This document shows positions 1-7,631 of a stretch of 20,213 bases of DNA, one piece after another (the first letter of the stretch is position 1; every line of letters begins with the position of its first letter). Origin of the DNA: a virus. The notes under the pieces were generated by a model. It was not told the DNA's origin. It did not search any database and was given only the letters and a program-made list of their open reading frames with translations. A program made the translations under genes and the position numbers. The stretch spans positions 1 through 20,213 of the IMG/VR virus record IMGVR_UViG_3300027771_000138, one strand, 5' to 3'.

Positions 1-84
1 ATCAGGCATTATTACTCCGCCTGAAGTCATCTCTTCTGGATCTAATTGTTTAATTACTACTTTTCCTCTGATTGGTTCAATCAT
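1..84 (-). CDS. groES: GroES/gp31-like co-chaperonin, N-terminal part only
   Basis: Only the first 28 codons lie in the window; the gene runs off the left edge. The start ATG is at 84-82. A strong Shine-Dalgarno GGAGG lies 7 nt upstream of it (about 92-96). The visible protein begins MIEPIRGKVVIKQ and contains EEMTSGGVIMPD. This matches the N-terminal beta-strand of the 10-kDa co-chaperonin family (typically IxPLxDRVVVKxxxxEExTxGGIxLPD). Family knowledge: GroES caps the GroEL folding chamber, and T4-like phages encode their own version (gp31) to fold the large major capsid protein. The mobile loop and dome, which would separate GroES from gp31, lie outside the window. It follows the DNA polymerase gene by 66 bp on the same strand. 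A TATAAATT late-promoter-like sequence lies in that gap. Confidence 0.82.
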   Translation of the reverse strand, partial: MIEPIRGKVVIKQLDPEEMTSGGVIMPD

Positions 85-105
85 AATATAACCTCCGTTT
101 TGTTT

Positions 106-113
106 AATTTATA
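106..113 (-). promoter_or_regulatory. possible T4-type late promoter for groES
   Basis: On the minus strand this reads TATAAATT, one base away from the T4 late promoter consensus TATAAATA. It lies about 22 nt upstream of the groES start and just upstream of its GGAGG ribosome site, so the leader would be very short. The region is AT-rich, so a chance match is quite possible. No sigma-gp55 gene is visible in the window to support late-promoter use. Confidence 0.27.
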
Positions 114-126
114 ACTTTTTATTTAC

Positions 127-149
127 GTATATAAATATATTTTATATAC
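127..149 (-). repeat. perfect AT-rich inverted repeat after the polymerase gene
   Basis: The minus strand reads GTATATAAA, a 5-nt loop ATATA, then TTTATATAC. This is a perfect 9-bp stem starting 1-2 nt after the polymerase stop codon. No U-run follows, and the stem is nearly all A-T. It is therefore a poor intrinsic terminator and more likely an mRNA 3'-end stabiliser, processing site or protein-binding palindrome between polymerase and groES. Confidence 0.5.
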
Positions 150-150
150 T

Positions 151-2607
151 TTATTTTGTTACTTTTTCCTTAATTATTTCTTTATATTCTTCTAATATAA
201 CCTTTACACTATCAATATACTTAAATTCTTTTAATTGGTCAATTACTTGCTTTTCAAAAAACTTGTCATAGTCTATTTCAAATACATCTTTTCTTTCATC
301 TATAAATCTTAAATCTTCTTCATTAAGACATATTGCTGTTTGTCTATCTCCTGGCTTCAGGTCTTCTTCGCAGTTGCTTTTTATATAGAAGAGATAAGGA
401 TTATCAGTATTGTTAATTGCAGTTTTTAACATTTTATTAGCCCATTTGGAGGCCTTAACATGTTGAGGCATAGTTTTAATATATTCATCAAACTTCTTAG
501 TAAATGATTTTGATATACCTATAAGCTTATAGTCTACTGATTCTATTTTTTCACGTAAAGCTATAACATGTGCTAGAGTTAATTGATCCCTAACTGCAAA
601 TTCTGCTATTTTATTTAGAGCTCCTTTCATAAATTCAGGAGTATCTTTACGAATAATATTCATACCTCTAATATACTTTTCACCAGTATCTCTAATTATA
701 CCATAATACCTTTTCTTTGAATTACCAAAATATATTTTTTCCATATCATATTCAAACTTAAGGTCCATATGCATATATTCATCTTGTAATCCTGTATTAT
801 ATTTTTTTACTAGATTTTCTTTTAGTTTTTCATTAAAAAATTCTAATTGTTTTACTATTTCTGGTTCAGTTTTACCTTCAGATTTTACAAATATAGAATC
901 TGTATCTCCATATAAAGTTTTGTGGCCATATTGTTGGAATTCTATTACTGCAAATTTTAGCGCTTGCCTAGCAAAATATGTAATTGCATCTGCTACTTCG
1001 GGCTTATATAGTCTAAAGAAATTGAAACCCATTGCACCATATGCTGAATTTAATATCAATTTATATGCCCATTGTCGTTTATCCATTGCAACTTTTTCAT
1101 CGCCTTCATATTCACCAGCCTTTAATGCTCTATTTATTTCTACCCTCTTCAAAAATAATTTTTTAAGCACATAAGGAAGTAATCCTAACTTATGATCTTG
1201 AGAATAAAATAAATATCGTCCACCAAATAAATCATCATGCTTACCTGTGTCTACATATTTTATGTCATCATCCTTTAGTTGTTGAACAACATCTTCTATT
1301 TCTATACCTATTTGCTTGCAACCTTTTTCAGAAGCAATAAATGTTTCTGGGCTAAGATTAAATGCCATCATAGATGTTGGATATAGGGAAGTATAATCCA
1401 TAACTGTAACGTTATCGTGGGCTCCTGGTTCAGTTGGATTAAATACTATTGCACCTGTATATTGTTGTTTTCTACCATTACGCCTCATTGGAAAAATAAG
1501 TTTATTATGGAATTCTTTAAGTATATAGTTATCAACAATCATTGATTTGTAAAATACTAATCCTAAAGAATCTAAATTGGCAATACTCTGTATGGTTGTA
1601 TATAGACCAAAAATATTTATTTTGTCATTTATTTCTTTTAGTATTTCAACATCTCTAATACCATACTCAATAAACCCCTTGAAGTTTGTTTTCCAATCTT
1701 TCCAAGTTACGTCTGTTAGCTTATCTAATCCACCTTCACCAACTATTTCTTTTACTGCAGTTGCTAGTTTATAGTTTGGAAGATTATAGCCCATATCTTT
1801 TACGCCTTCCATCATATCAATATGGTCTAGACCTTTAATATTTACTTTCCAATAGTCGCCACGTTTTCTAATATAAACATCCTTTATTGGAGATAGATTT
1901 TCATATGGTAAACCAAGAACCCTACACCTATTAACAATATATGGTAGGTCATACCCTGCAGAATACCATCCACTAATTACATCAACCTTCATCATATTTA
2001 ACATATTGATAAATCCAAGTATCATGGTCTCTTCATCTTTGCAAAGCATATAAACATATTCACCCTTATTTACAATTTTAGGTTCTTCATATTCCTTCGT
2101 ATGTTCTGGATGCCAGGCGAAAACAAAATATTTATTTTTACTCGGTAAATAACATTGTAATGAGGTGATTGGCTGCTTTGCCTTTTCAGGCATATTATCT
2201 CTTGGATTTTCTGGATCATACCATGTTTCAATATCAAAATACATAACATTTCTATAATCTGACCACTCTAATCCTTTGTCTAAAACAAAGTTAAATTCAG
2301 GACTCTTATCACATTCAAATATTCTACCAGGATATTTTTTAGATATTTCATTTCTTATTTTAATGGAAGTGTAGTGTACCTTAAATACATCTTCTTGATA
2401 TAGTGAAGAAAATATTGTTGTGTCAGAACAATCAAATTGTTTTATATCCAATATATCACCGATATGTTCTGCAGAATAGAAGAAGTAATCCTTGAAATTA
2501 TCTACTTTAGTTACGAATTCTTGATTTTCATCGTAACCGTATTGATATATTTTGTATATACCCCTGTCAAATTTTGACGTTATTCTTGATAGCTTGAATG
2601 TGCTCAT
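151..2607 (-). CDS. 43: family B replicative DNA polymerase (gp43-like)
   Basis: This is the phage replicative DNA polymerase, with 3'-5' proofreading and 5'-3' polymerase activities, 818 aa (T4 gp43 is about 900). Exo I is FDIET (about residues 124-128), Exo II lies in the stretch around 209-222 ending YDLPY, and Exo III is YGIRD (315-319). All carry the expected metal-binding acids. Polymerase motif A is DYTSLYP (404-410). Motif B is a Lys near 516 followed by NSAYG (520-524). Motif C is YGDTDS (566-571). The KKRYYG motif near 631 is the usual B-family thumb-proximal element. All key residues are intact, so the enzyme should be active. The start ATG has no evident Shine-Dalgarno; the 85-bp leader instead holds a conserved promoter-like block shared with the 5' nuclease gene. 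The upstream neighbour is a base-hypermodification-superfamily gene, so the polymerase may have to use a modified dNTP or copy modified templates. Confidence 0.97.
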   Translation of the reverse strand: MSTFKLSRITSKFDRGIYKIYQYGYDENQEFVTKVDNFKDYFFYSAEHIGDILDIKQFDCSDTTIFSSLYQEDVFKVHYTSIKIRNEISKKYPGRIFECDKSPEFNFVLDKGLEWSDYRNVMYFDIETWYDPENPRDNMPEKAKQPITSLQCYLPSKNKYFVFAWHPEHTKEYEEPKIVNKGEYVYMLCKDEETMILGFINMLNMMKVDVISGWYSAGYDLPYIVNRCRVLGLPYENLSPIKDVYIRKRGDYWKVNIKGLDHIDMMEGVKDMGYNLPNYKLATAVKEIVGEGGLDKLTDVTWKDWKTNFKGFIEYGIRDVEILKEINDKINIFGLYTTIQSIANLDSLGLVFYKSMIVDNYILKEFHNKLIFPMRRNGRKQQYTGAIVFNPTEPGAHDNVTVMDYTSLYPTSMMAFNLSPETFIASEKGCKQIGIEIEDVVQQLKDDDIKYVDTGKHDDLFGGRYLFYSQDHKLGLLPYVLKKLFLKRVEINRALKAGEYEGDEKVAMDKRQWAYKLILNSAYGAMGFNFFRLYKPEVADAITYFARQALKFAVIEFQQYGHKTLYGDTDSIFVKSEGKTEPEIVKQLEFFNEKLKENLVKKYNTGLQDEYMHMDLKFEYDMEKIYFGNSKKRYYGIIRDTGEKYIRGMNIIRKDTPEFMKGALNKIAEFAVRDQLTLAHVIALREKIESVDYKLIGISKSFTKKFDEYIKTMPQHVKASKWANKMLKTAINNTDNPYLFYIKSNCEEDLKPGDRQTAICLNEEDLRFIDERKDVFEIDYDKFFEKQVIDQLKEFKYIDSVKVILEEYKEIIKEKVTK

Positions 2608-2627
2608 AGTTTAATTTTTATATAGGT

Positions 2628-2690
2628 TAATATAATCATTTTATTTGAAATAAAAAAATTATAGGTGAATATTTTCGAAAAGTTATTAAC
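2628..2690 (-). promoter_or_regulatory. conserved promoter-like block upstream of DNA polymerase (copy 1)
   Basis: This is noncoding sequence between the hypermodification-superfamily gene and the polymerase start. It matches the block upstream of the 5' nuclease gene (17950-18002). Over the 42-nt proximal part there are only about four differences, both copies end in the same GTTAATAACTT word (minus strand), and this copy carries an extra 10 nt in between. On the minus strand it ends in GATTATATTA, a -10-like element also seen in shorter form at 5770 and 8495. Conservation in otherwise drifting AT-rich intergenic DNA suggests a functional early or middle promoter, or a regulator binding site. 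Confidence 0.55.
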
Positions 2691-2692
2691 AA

Positions 2693-4150
2693 TTATTTGA
2701 TATTGTAAGAAGCACCTTCTTTTTCTAAAAGATTAGCTTTAACCATTTCTTGCATTATTGCCCAACTTTCTTTCCATGTTGAATCTAATCTTAATCCGTG
2801 GCCACCTTCTGTTTGTATAATTTTTAATACCTGTTGGTGGGATACACCATTGCCACCAAGGAAATGCATGATTCTAGTTATTAAATCTACATTAGTTTGG
2901 TTTAAGGTTATTTTTTTAGGTTTAGCTACCTGTATTTTGTTTACGATTTCAGCTGAAGCTTCTTCTTTAATCATTTTTACCTTACAACTTTCACCAACTA
3001 AAACCTCTTCCATTTTTTCAAATAATAGTTCAGGAGTTTGTTTTTTTGTAGTCACTCTTGCAACCTTTCTCTTTTTAATTAGGTGGGGGTTAGCTTTTAA
3101 TCTACAATATACAGAATATTGGCAAAGACTAACTTCAGTACCATAAGATTTTAATTCGTCTTGTTCTTCTTCAAATATTTTAATACCGTTTTCAGTAGTA
3201 TGGTTCCATAATTCTTTGTGGAATTCTATATCTAAAATTTCCTTTTGATTTTCTCTTATCCAAACAACCCTTTCACCTAAAGGTACGTCTTTTTTAGATA
3301 AATTTGGAAACAATAATTCAAGGGTTTCACATGCTCCTGGTCCAGGAGCTACAAATTTAGAATCATGACTAAAGTTTAATTTAGGATTTACTGAATTAGA
3401 TGTAGAACAATGGTATCCATAGTAATCTCCAATCATGCTTTCACCTGTAAGATATAGGAATCCTTCATGGAGGTCTTTGGATTCTCTCATACCAGTCATA
3501 ACTGTCTTTTTAGAATTATATCCTGAAGGTCTGTGTGTCCAAGAGGCTATCCATTCAGATACATTAGACCATGTTCCTTTATCATCGTGCCTTGCATTTC
3601 CTAAATACCATTCATTAACAAACCTTCGTCCAGCCGTTTGAATACTTGTATGTAATTCAGTTGTACCCCAAATCCTTTGCTTATTTTCTTTGGCAGATAC
3701 TGCAATTTTTCTAAGTTTTGTTGTATATTCTCCAACTACTCCTGTTTCTTTGAATGCTAATTGTTCTTTTCCAAGAAGTATAAAGTCTATATGTGCTTTT
3801 TTATTATCATCAATTCCAGTTAAAACATTATGTACGCCTCTGGCCCCGTAAAAGTGAGAGATAATAGTATTACCTATGACATTTTGCCATTTGAGGCCAG
3901 GAATAGTTACAATATTTTCCATAATATAAATCATTCTATCATCTGCTGTAATTGATGGGTGAAAATATTCTACTTCTAATCCTAATGCTGGGTCAGTTGG
4001 ATTGTAAGAATCAACTATTCCTTTTTGAAAAAGCGTTCGTGTATTAACCATCTTTACAAAATATTCATAGTCTTTTAAGATATCCCAATCTATAGAATTT
4101 CTTAATAGTTGGTCCTTTGTACTTCCAGGCTGTATTAAAATATTATTCAT
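2693..4150 (-). CDS. putative DNA base hypermodification protein (5-hmdU DNA kinase helical domain / aGPT-pyrophosphorylase superfamily)
   Basis: This 485-aa protein has the hallmarks of the all-helical, DNA-glycosylase-like superfamily. That superfamily includes the helical domain of 5-hydroxymethyl-dU DNA kinases and the alpha-glutamyl/putrescinyl-thymine pyrophosphorylases of phages with hypermodified thymine. A helical block around 88-111 (KWQNVIG...HFYGARGVHNVL) stands where the family has its FR-LLFK-FN-TWELL segment. Residues 265-281 contain KFVAPGPGACETLELLF, very like the family's FVVAGPGA...KCF signature. LCQYSVYCR (342-350) matches the family's LCEVDKYAR element. There is no P-loop, so unlike the hmdU kinases it has no fused kinase. 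Residues about 415-485 look like a winged helix-turn-helix. Known members act on DNA in which a modified pyrimidine has been activated. The substrate here is unknown. It overlaps the HAD gene by 8 bp, with AGAGG 6 nt before its ATG, so the two are translationally coupled. Confidence 0.68.
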   Translation of the reverse strand: MNNILIQPGSTKDQLLRNSIDWDILKDYEYFVKMVNTRTLFQKGIVDSYNPTDPALGLEVEYFHPSITADDRMIYIMENIVTIPGLKWQNVIGNTIISHFYGARGVHNVLTGIDDNKKAHIDFILLGKEQLAFKETGVVGEYTTKLRKIAVSAKENKQRIWGTTELHTSIQTAGRRFVNEWYLGNARHDDKGTWSNVSEWIASWTHRPSGYNSKKTVMTGMRESKDLHEGFLYLTGESMIGDYYGYHCSTSNSVNPKLNFSHDSKFVAPGPGACETLELLFPNLSKKDVPLGERVVWIRENQKEILDIEFHKELWNHTTENGIKIFEEEQDELKSYGTEVSLCQYSVYCRLKANPHLIKKRKVARVTTKKQTPELLFEKMEEVLVGESCKVKMIKEEASAEIVNKIQVAKPKKITLNQTNVDLITRIMHFLGGNGVSHQQVLKIIQTEGGHGLRLDSTWKESWAIMQEMVKANLLEKEGASYNIK

Positions 4151-4538
4151 CTAAATCCTCTAGATGTCTTATATTTTCTTTTTCTGTAAAATCGTGTGAG
4201 ACATGAATAACCTTGCCTTTCCAAGTTTTTTCTATTTCTGCTTTTTGAACTTCATCGTCTTCAAAGAAAAACTGCACATCAATTCCTTCTTCATTCTTTA
4301 CAAACTTTAATGTATTTGCCTTATGTATACCTGAACTTTCTCTGCCTTTTTGGTTAAATGGCAAAGGATTAAAGTAAACATTGTTTGTTATACCATGTTT
4401 TAATAAAAAAGCTTTGGTTTCTGGTTCTTCTTCGTAACTTCTACCAGTTATAATAATATCATTTGGTCCTGGTCTTACTCCACATATACCATTACCTAAA
4501 TGAATAACTCCATCTATATCAAATCCATTTACTTTCAT
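4143..4538 (-). CDS. minimal HAD-superfamily phosphatase-like protein
   Basis: This is a 131-aa capless HAD fold. Motif I is FDIDGV with nucleophile Asp7 and general acid Asp9. Motif II is IITGRS (Thr31). The motif III Lys is in HKANTLKF (about 73), and motif IV is FFEDDEVQ with acids at 93-95. All catalytic positions are present, so phosphatase or phosphotransferase activity is expected. Capless HADs of this size often act on nucleotides, nucleic-acid ends or sugar phosphates. The ATG overlaps the stop of the inositol-phosphate synthase gene (TAATG), and its own end overlaps the next gene, so the three are co-translated. One inference is that it dephosphorylates the synthase product to free inositol. 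Another is that it works on a phosphorylated or pyrophosphorylated base in the neighbouring modification pathway. The sequence does not decide between them. Confidence 0.72.
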   Translation of the reverse strand: MKVNGFDIDGVIHLGNGICGVRPGPNDIIITGRSYEEEPETKAFLLKHGITNNVYFNPLPFNQKGRESSGIHKANTLKFVKNEEGIDVQFFFEDDEVQKAEIEKTWKGKVIHVSHDFTEKENIRHLEDLDE

Positions 4539-5737
4539 TATGATTTTACTTTGTTCATTTGTTTTGATGTAGATTCTGTCAGTCTTCTATTAGCTAGCTC
4601 CGTGCATTCATAAATAGCATCTGAAAACATCATTTGATCTGGTGGGGTTTTTTGAGTAAATGCTGAAGGACCTCTTAATGCTCCTACAACTCCTAATTCT
4701 CTAGCAACTTTCAAATATCTAAGTGCATCAATTACTACTCCTCCAGAATTTGGACTATCTTGAACACTTAATTGAGCATCAAATAATACTGGAGAACCTC
4801 CAAATCCTTCAAGCTCTAATCTAAAGTTTGCAACTTTGTTATCTCCATAAAAGTGAATATACTCAGATGGTCCAGCATGTAAGAATGAATCATTAGTTGA
4901 AATACCTCTAATTTCATTTTGCGCTCTAATAACATTTTCTTTAGAAATCTTCTTAGAAGCTAATCTATTTTTATCTTCCATATTCAAAAAGTCAGTATTA
5001 CCACCTACATTTCTTTGAATGTGAGCTTTTACATGGTGACCTCTTTCAAAAGCTAATTCTTGTAGCATTTGAGATACGATACTTGCACCAAATTGAGAAC
5101 GCATATCATCTCCAATTAATGGAATTCCAGCATCGATAAATCTTTGTTCCCATACAGGGTCAGAAGCAATAAATACTGGGATACAATTTACAAAAGAAAT
5201 TCCAGTTTCTAGACAAATTTCAGCCCAAAATTCTGTAGTTTTTTGAGAACCTACTGGTAAATAATTAACTAATATTTCAACTTTTCTTGCCTTTAATTCT
5301 TTAATTACTTTATCTTTCCATTTTCTCTCCAATCTAGGAGTCCAAGATACTCTATTCATATCTGTAGAATTTCTTAACTTTTCAGAAACTAAGAATCTAT
5401 TTTCTTCAGGATAATTATCCATAAGTCCAGCATAACCGTCAATAACAGGGGCTTCAAATACTGGAGCTGTAGATTTAATAGTATCTACAATATTCCATGA
5501 GCAGTTTGGTTTCTGTCTCAAAGCTTTTCCTAATGGTAAACCGATTTTACGTTCATCAATATCATATCCTACTACAAATTCGACATCACCAGCTAAATAG
5601 CCACCAATGTCCATTTTCATTACTCCAGTTTTTGCATCAGTATGTTCAGCGTAATATTGAACGCCTTCAACTAAAGATGTTGCACAGTTTCCTGCTCCGA
5701 TAATTCCTACTTTAATTTTCTTGTTTTTCTTTGCCAT
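4538..5737 (-). CDS. ino1: myo-inositol-1-phosphate synthase, prokaryotic type
   Basis: This enzyme converts glucose 6-phosphate to 1L-myo-inositol 1-phosphate (EC 5.5.1.4) using bound NAD. The 399-aa length fits the bacterial/archaeal class. The N-terminal Rossmann NAD-binding motif is GIIGAGNCATSL (11-22). Family blocks follow in order: NYLPVGS (158-164), FVNCIPVFIAS (182-192), GDDMRSQFGAS (209-219), NVGGNTDFLNM (243-253), RLASKKISKE (258-267), GPSEYI (289-294) and DSPNSGGVVIDA (327-338). The GDD(I/V)K-SQ lysine seen in many homologues is Arg here, a conservative change; the KKISK lysines are kept. No truncation is visible. It lies 100 bp after the SGNH-like gene and overlaps the HAD gene by one base (TAATG). 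In cells the product feeds phosphatidylinositol, mycothiol or di-inositol phosphate synthesis. Its role in a phage is unknown; its neighbours raise the possibility of a DNA modification precursor. Confidence 0.93.
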   Translation of the reverse strand: MAKKNKKIKVGIIGAGNCATSLVEGVQYYAEHTDAKTGVMKMDIGGYLAGDVEFVVGYDIDERKIGLPLGKALRQKPNCSWNIVDTIKSTAPVFEAPVIDGYAGLMDNYPEENRFLVSEKLRNSTDMNRVSWTPRLERKWKDKVIKELKARKVEILVNYLPVGSQKTTEFWAEICLETGISFVNCIPVFIASDPVWEQRFIDAGIPLIGDDMRSQFGASIVSQMLQELAFERGHHVKAHIQRNVGGNTDFLNMEDKNRLASKKISKENVIRAQNEIRGISTNDSFLHAGPSEYIHFYGDNKVANFRLELEGFGGSPVLFDAQLSVQDSPNSGGVVIDALRYLKVARELGVVGALRGPSAFTQKTPPDQMMFSDAIYECTELANRRLTESTSKQMNKVKS

Positions 5738-5769
5738 TTTAATTCTTCTTAATTGTTATTTGTTTTATA

Positions 5770-5783
5770 TAATATAATAAAAA
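5770..5783 (-). promoter_or_regulatory. promoter-like element upstream of the inositol phosphate synthase gene
   Basis: The minus strand reads TTTTTATTATATTA. The identical 14-mer occurs at 8495-8508 before the thymidylate-synthase-like gene, and its ATTATATTA end matches the blocks before the polymerase and nuclease genes. It lies about 33 bp before the synthase start, in a 100-bp gap that contains no gene. It is likely a -10 region, but the sequence is low-complexity. Confidence 0.4.
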
Positions 5784-5837
5784 TTTTTCAATCGGTAAAA
5801 TTATTTCACCTTTAATTTTCTCATAATAAATACTAAG

Positions 5838-6914
5838 CTAGGATAAAAAAACTTCACTTTTATGATATTTATTTTCACAATTATTTTCCATATCCCACCT
5901 ATAAAATTCTCTACTGACATGTACACTTTTTGGTTTTTCCATTGCATCAAAAGATAATTGTTGTTTTTCATTTAACATTTCTTTAGGCCAGGATCTTGCT
6001 GTCCATCCATGAGTTTCACAAACAGAATCTATAGTATCATTAAATACCTGTACAACCTTTGACCGTTGTTCCCATGTTCCATAAAATGGAGTATCTTTAT
6101 AGTATCCTGTTTTAGGTAATTTTCTACTTTCATCTTCAATAGGTATAGCATGTACCAATTCAACATTTTTTATACCTAAACAATTTATCTGATCTGCCAA
6201 GTACTCTACCATAACTTCAGTAGCCTTCATCATATTAGTTGTTTCTCTTCTGCATAGGTGATGCCTAATATCTATATTGCCTACATAGAATGTTAAATGG
6301 GTTAAATCGTCAGTATTTATTCCAGACTTTTCCATGATTTTAACCTTTAAGCCATCTCTTAATACAGAATAAAGAGTTAAACCATCATTTCTACTGGTCA
6401 TATATCCAGGTTGATACATTGAAAAAGAATGACTATCACCAAAACATAATTTTGTAGTTTTTTCTACCCTGTCAAACATTTCAGTTTTATCTACTGCTTT
6501 TTGTAATTCTTCTAAATCTATTATCTGGGCAAATGGAGAAGTAGAACTATTTTTAAGCCTTTTTGAAACCATATCTACTAGATCTGGCATTTCGTGTTGT
6601 AGGGATAATAATCTTCCGGGGAAACTTTCTAACTGGATGAGTTTTTTACAAAAATCATCGCCTAACCCTCCAAATAAATTAAGAGTACCTTCAAAACTTA
6701 TACCCATATACAGTATGATTACATCATAGTTATTTAACTTTTCAGATTTATCTAAAATTGTTACGTCAGTGTATCCTGCGTTTATGCATTGGTTCATTAC
6801 CTTGTGGGCCCAAGCTCCATTGTGATTTGATATTCTTTTTGATATTGTACCAGATAGTCCGTCAATACCTATTTTAATACCTTTATCCTGAATTTTGTCT
6901 GTTAATGTTATCAT
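5838..6914 (-). CDS. SGNH/GDSL hydrolase-like protein with N-terminal Rossmann-like region
   Basis: I place the start at the ATG at 6914-6912, one base after the dUTPase stop, with AGGAAC upstream (6923-6928). An in-frame ATG at 6971 would give 377 aa but lies inside the dUTPase gene. The protein is 358 aa. Residues about 12-75 look like alternating beta/alpha segments (IKIGIDG..., TDVTIL, YDVIILYMG). The C-terminal half carries FGDSHSFS (158-165), like SGNH block I with Ser161, and YVGNIDIRHH (210-219) in the place of the G-x-N-D block. A final SVHVSREFY (330-338) resembles block V, but the Asp three before the His is Lys. It may be an esterase, a deacylase or an inactive binder of sugars or acyl groups. 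It sits between the dUTPase and inositol phosphate synthase genes. The family assignment rests on short motifs only. Confidence 0.5.
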   Translation of the reverse strand: MITLTDKIQDKGIKIGIDGLSGTISKRISNHNGAWAHKVMNQCINAGYTDVTILDKSEKLNNYDVIILYMGISFEGTLNLFGGLGDDFCKKLIQLESFPGRLLSLQHEMPDLVDMVSKRLKNSSTSPFAQIIDLEELQKAVDKTEMFDRVEKTTKLCFGDSHSFSMYQPGYMTSRNDGLTLYSVLRDGLKVKIMEKSGINTDDLTHLTFYVGNIDIRHHLCRRETTNMMKATEVMVEYLADQINCLGIKNVELVHAIPIEDESRKLPKTGYYKDTPFYGTWEQRSKVVQVFNDTIDSVCETHGWTARSWPKEMLNEKQQLSFDAMEKPKSVHVSREFYRWDMENNCENKYHKSEVFLS

Positions 6915-6915
6915 A

Positions 6916-7353
6916 TTATTTTGTTCCTGATGAACCAAATCCACCTTCTCCTCTGTCTGATACACTTTCATATAAATTATGTTCGTCTACTAATTCTACT
7001 ATTGGATTACCTAAAGGTAATAATACAAACTGAACTATTTTATCTCCAGCATCAGCAGTTTGATCTTGTGAACTAACATTAGTTAAGTTTAAATGTAATT
7101 CTCCTTGGTAACCATGATCTACTACACATGCACCAACATGTAAACCTTTCTTTGTTGCAACTCCAGATTTATTAAATGCTATTAGTGCAAAACCTTTTGG
7201 TACGTTTACCTTTATACCAGATGGTATCAATACAGATTCTCCTGGTGTTAAGTAACTGAATACGTGATCATTTGGTATAAAGAAATCTATACCTGCGTCT
7301 GTTGAATTTGCTCTTGTTGGGGTTTTTACGTCTCTAATTTTACTTATCTTCAT
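6916..7353 (-). CDS. dut: deoxyuridine 5'-triphosphate nucleotidohydrolase (trimeric dUTPase)
   Basis: This enzyme hydrolyses dUTP to dUMP and pyrophosphate, keeping uracil out of DNA and supplying dUMP. At 145 aa it is the standard length for the homotrimeric family. All five motifs are present: TDAGIDFF (18-25), NKSGVA (61-66, usually PRSG-A), GACVVDHGYQGE (74-85, with the catalytic Asp and base-stacking Tyr), GDKIVQFVLLP (103-113) and RGEGGFGSSGTK (134-145), the C-terminal arm that closes over the substrate. The start overlaps the stop of the DUF6378-like gene (TAATG), and a further ATG follows it closely downstream. Together with the two genes before it, it forms a tightly coupled nucleotide cassette. 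Presence of the phosphate-binding final arm argues that it is active. Confidence 0.95.
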   Translation of the reverse strand: MKISKIRDVKTPTRANSTDAGIDFFIPNDHVFSYLTPGESVLIPSGIKVNVPKGFALIAFNKSGVATKKGLHVGACVVDHGYQGELHLNLTNVSSQDQTADAGDKIVQFVLLPLGNPIVELVDEHNLYESVSDRGEGGFGSSGTK

Positions 7354-7631
7354 TATTTTTTCTCCTTAATATAATTATCTAATCCACCTAAATATGCTAC
7401 TGCATCTAATAAATTATCCTCTCTGTAATTGTACGAGTGTCTTGATAATTTTAATGCAACTAAAACTGCGTAAATATCTTCTGCAATTAAATCTTTTCCA
7501 GTCATCCCACTTGCAATTTTTGCTGCTCGTTCCATGCCTTCGCTAAATGGTCCATACCTTCTCTCCTTTTCTTCTGATCTATTACTGATTATTTCATCAG
7601 CTCTTTTCAGTATTGATTCTTTCTTTTTCAT
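7353..7631 (-). CDS. DUF6378-like small helical protein, possible MazG-type nucleotide pyrophosphohydrolase
   Basis: This 92-aa, all-helical protein has the pattern I associate with phage DUF6378: an N-terminal RYGPF (25-29), then EDIYAVLVALKLSR (51-64), then a short loop and REDNLLDAVAYLGG (70-83). The spaced Glu/Asp residues (51-52, 71-72, 76) with a Lys/Arg between two helices resemble the metal-binding helices of all-alpha NTP pyrophosphohydrolases such as MazG and dCTPases, but I cannot confirm homology. It overlaps the thymidylate-synthase-like gene by 4 bp (ATGA) and the dUTPase gene by 1 bp. Its place between a predicted dCMP-modifying enzyme and a dUTPase suggests a nucleotide job, for example dCTP to dCMP, the role played in T4 by unrelated gp56. 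That job is an inference. Confidence 0.55.
   Translation of the reverse strand: MKKKESILKRADEIISNRSEEKERRYGPFSEGMERAAKIASGMTGKDLIAEDIYAVLVALKLSRHSYNYREDNLLDAVAYLGGLDNYIKEKK

Noticed and set aside
920-1174. Open plus-strand frames opposite the polymerase and other genes (also at 13753-14069, 16975-17379, 19112-19399)
   Set aside because: They have no recognisable domains, biased composition typical of antisense frames, no ribosome sites, and lie opposite well-supported genes.
6915-6971. Upstream in-frame ATG extending the SGNH-like protein by 19 residues
   Set aside because: It would overlap the dUTPase C-terminal arm by 56 bp, has no ribosome site, and the added residues look like an out-of-frame reading of the dUTPase motif 5 region. 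The ATG at 6914 has AGGAAC upstream and abuts the dUTPase stop.
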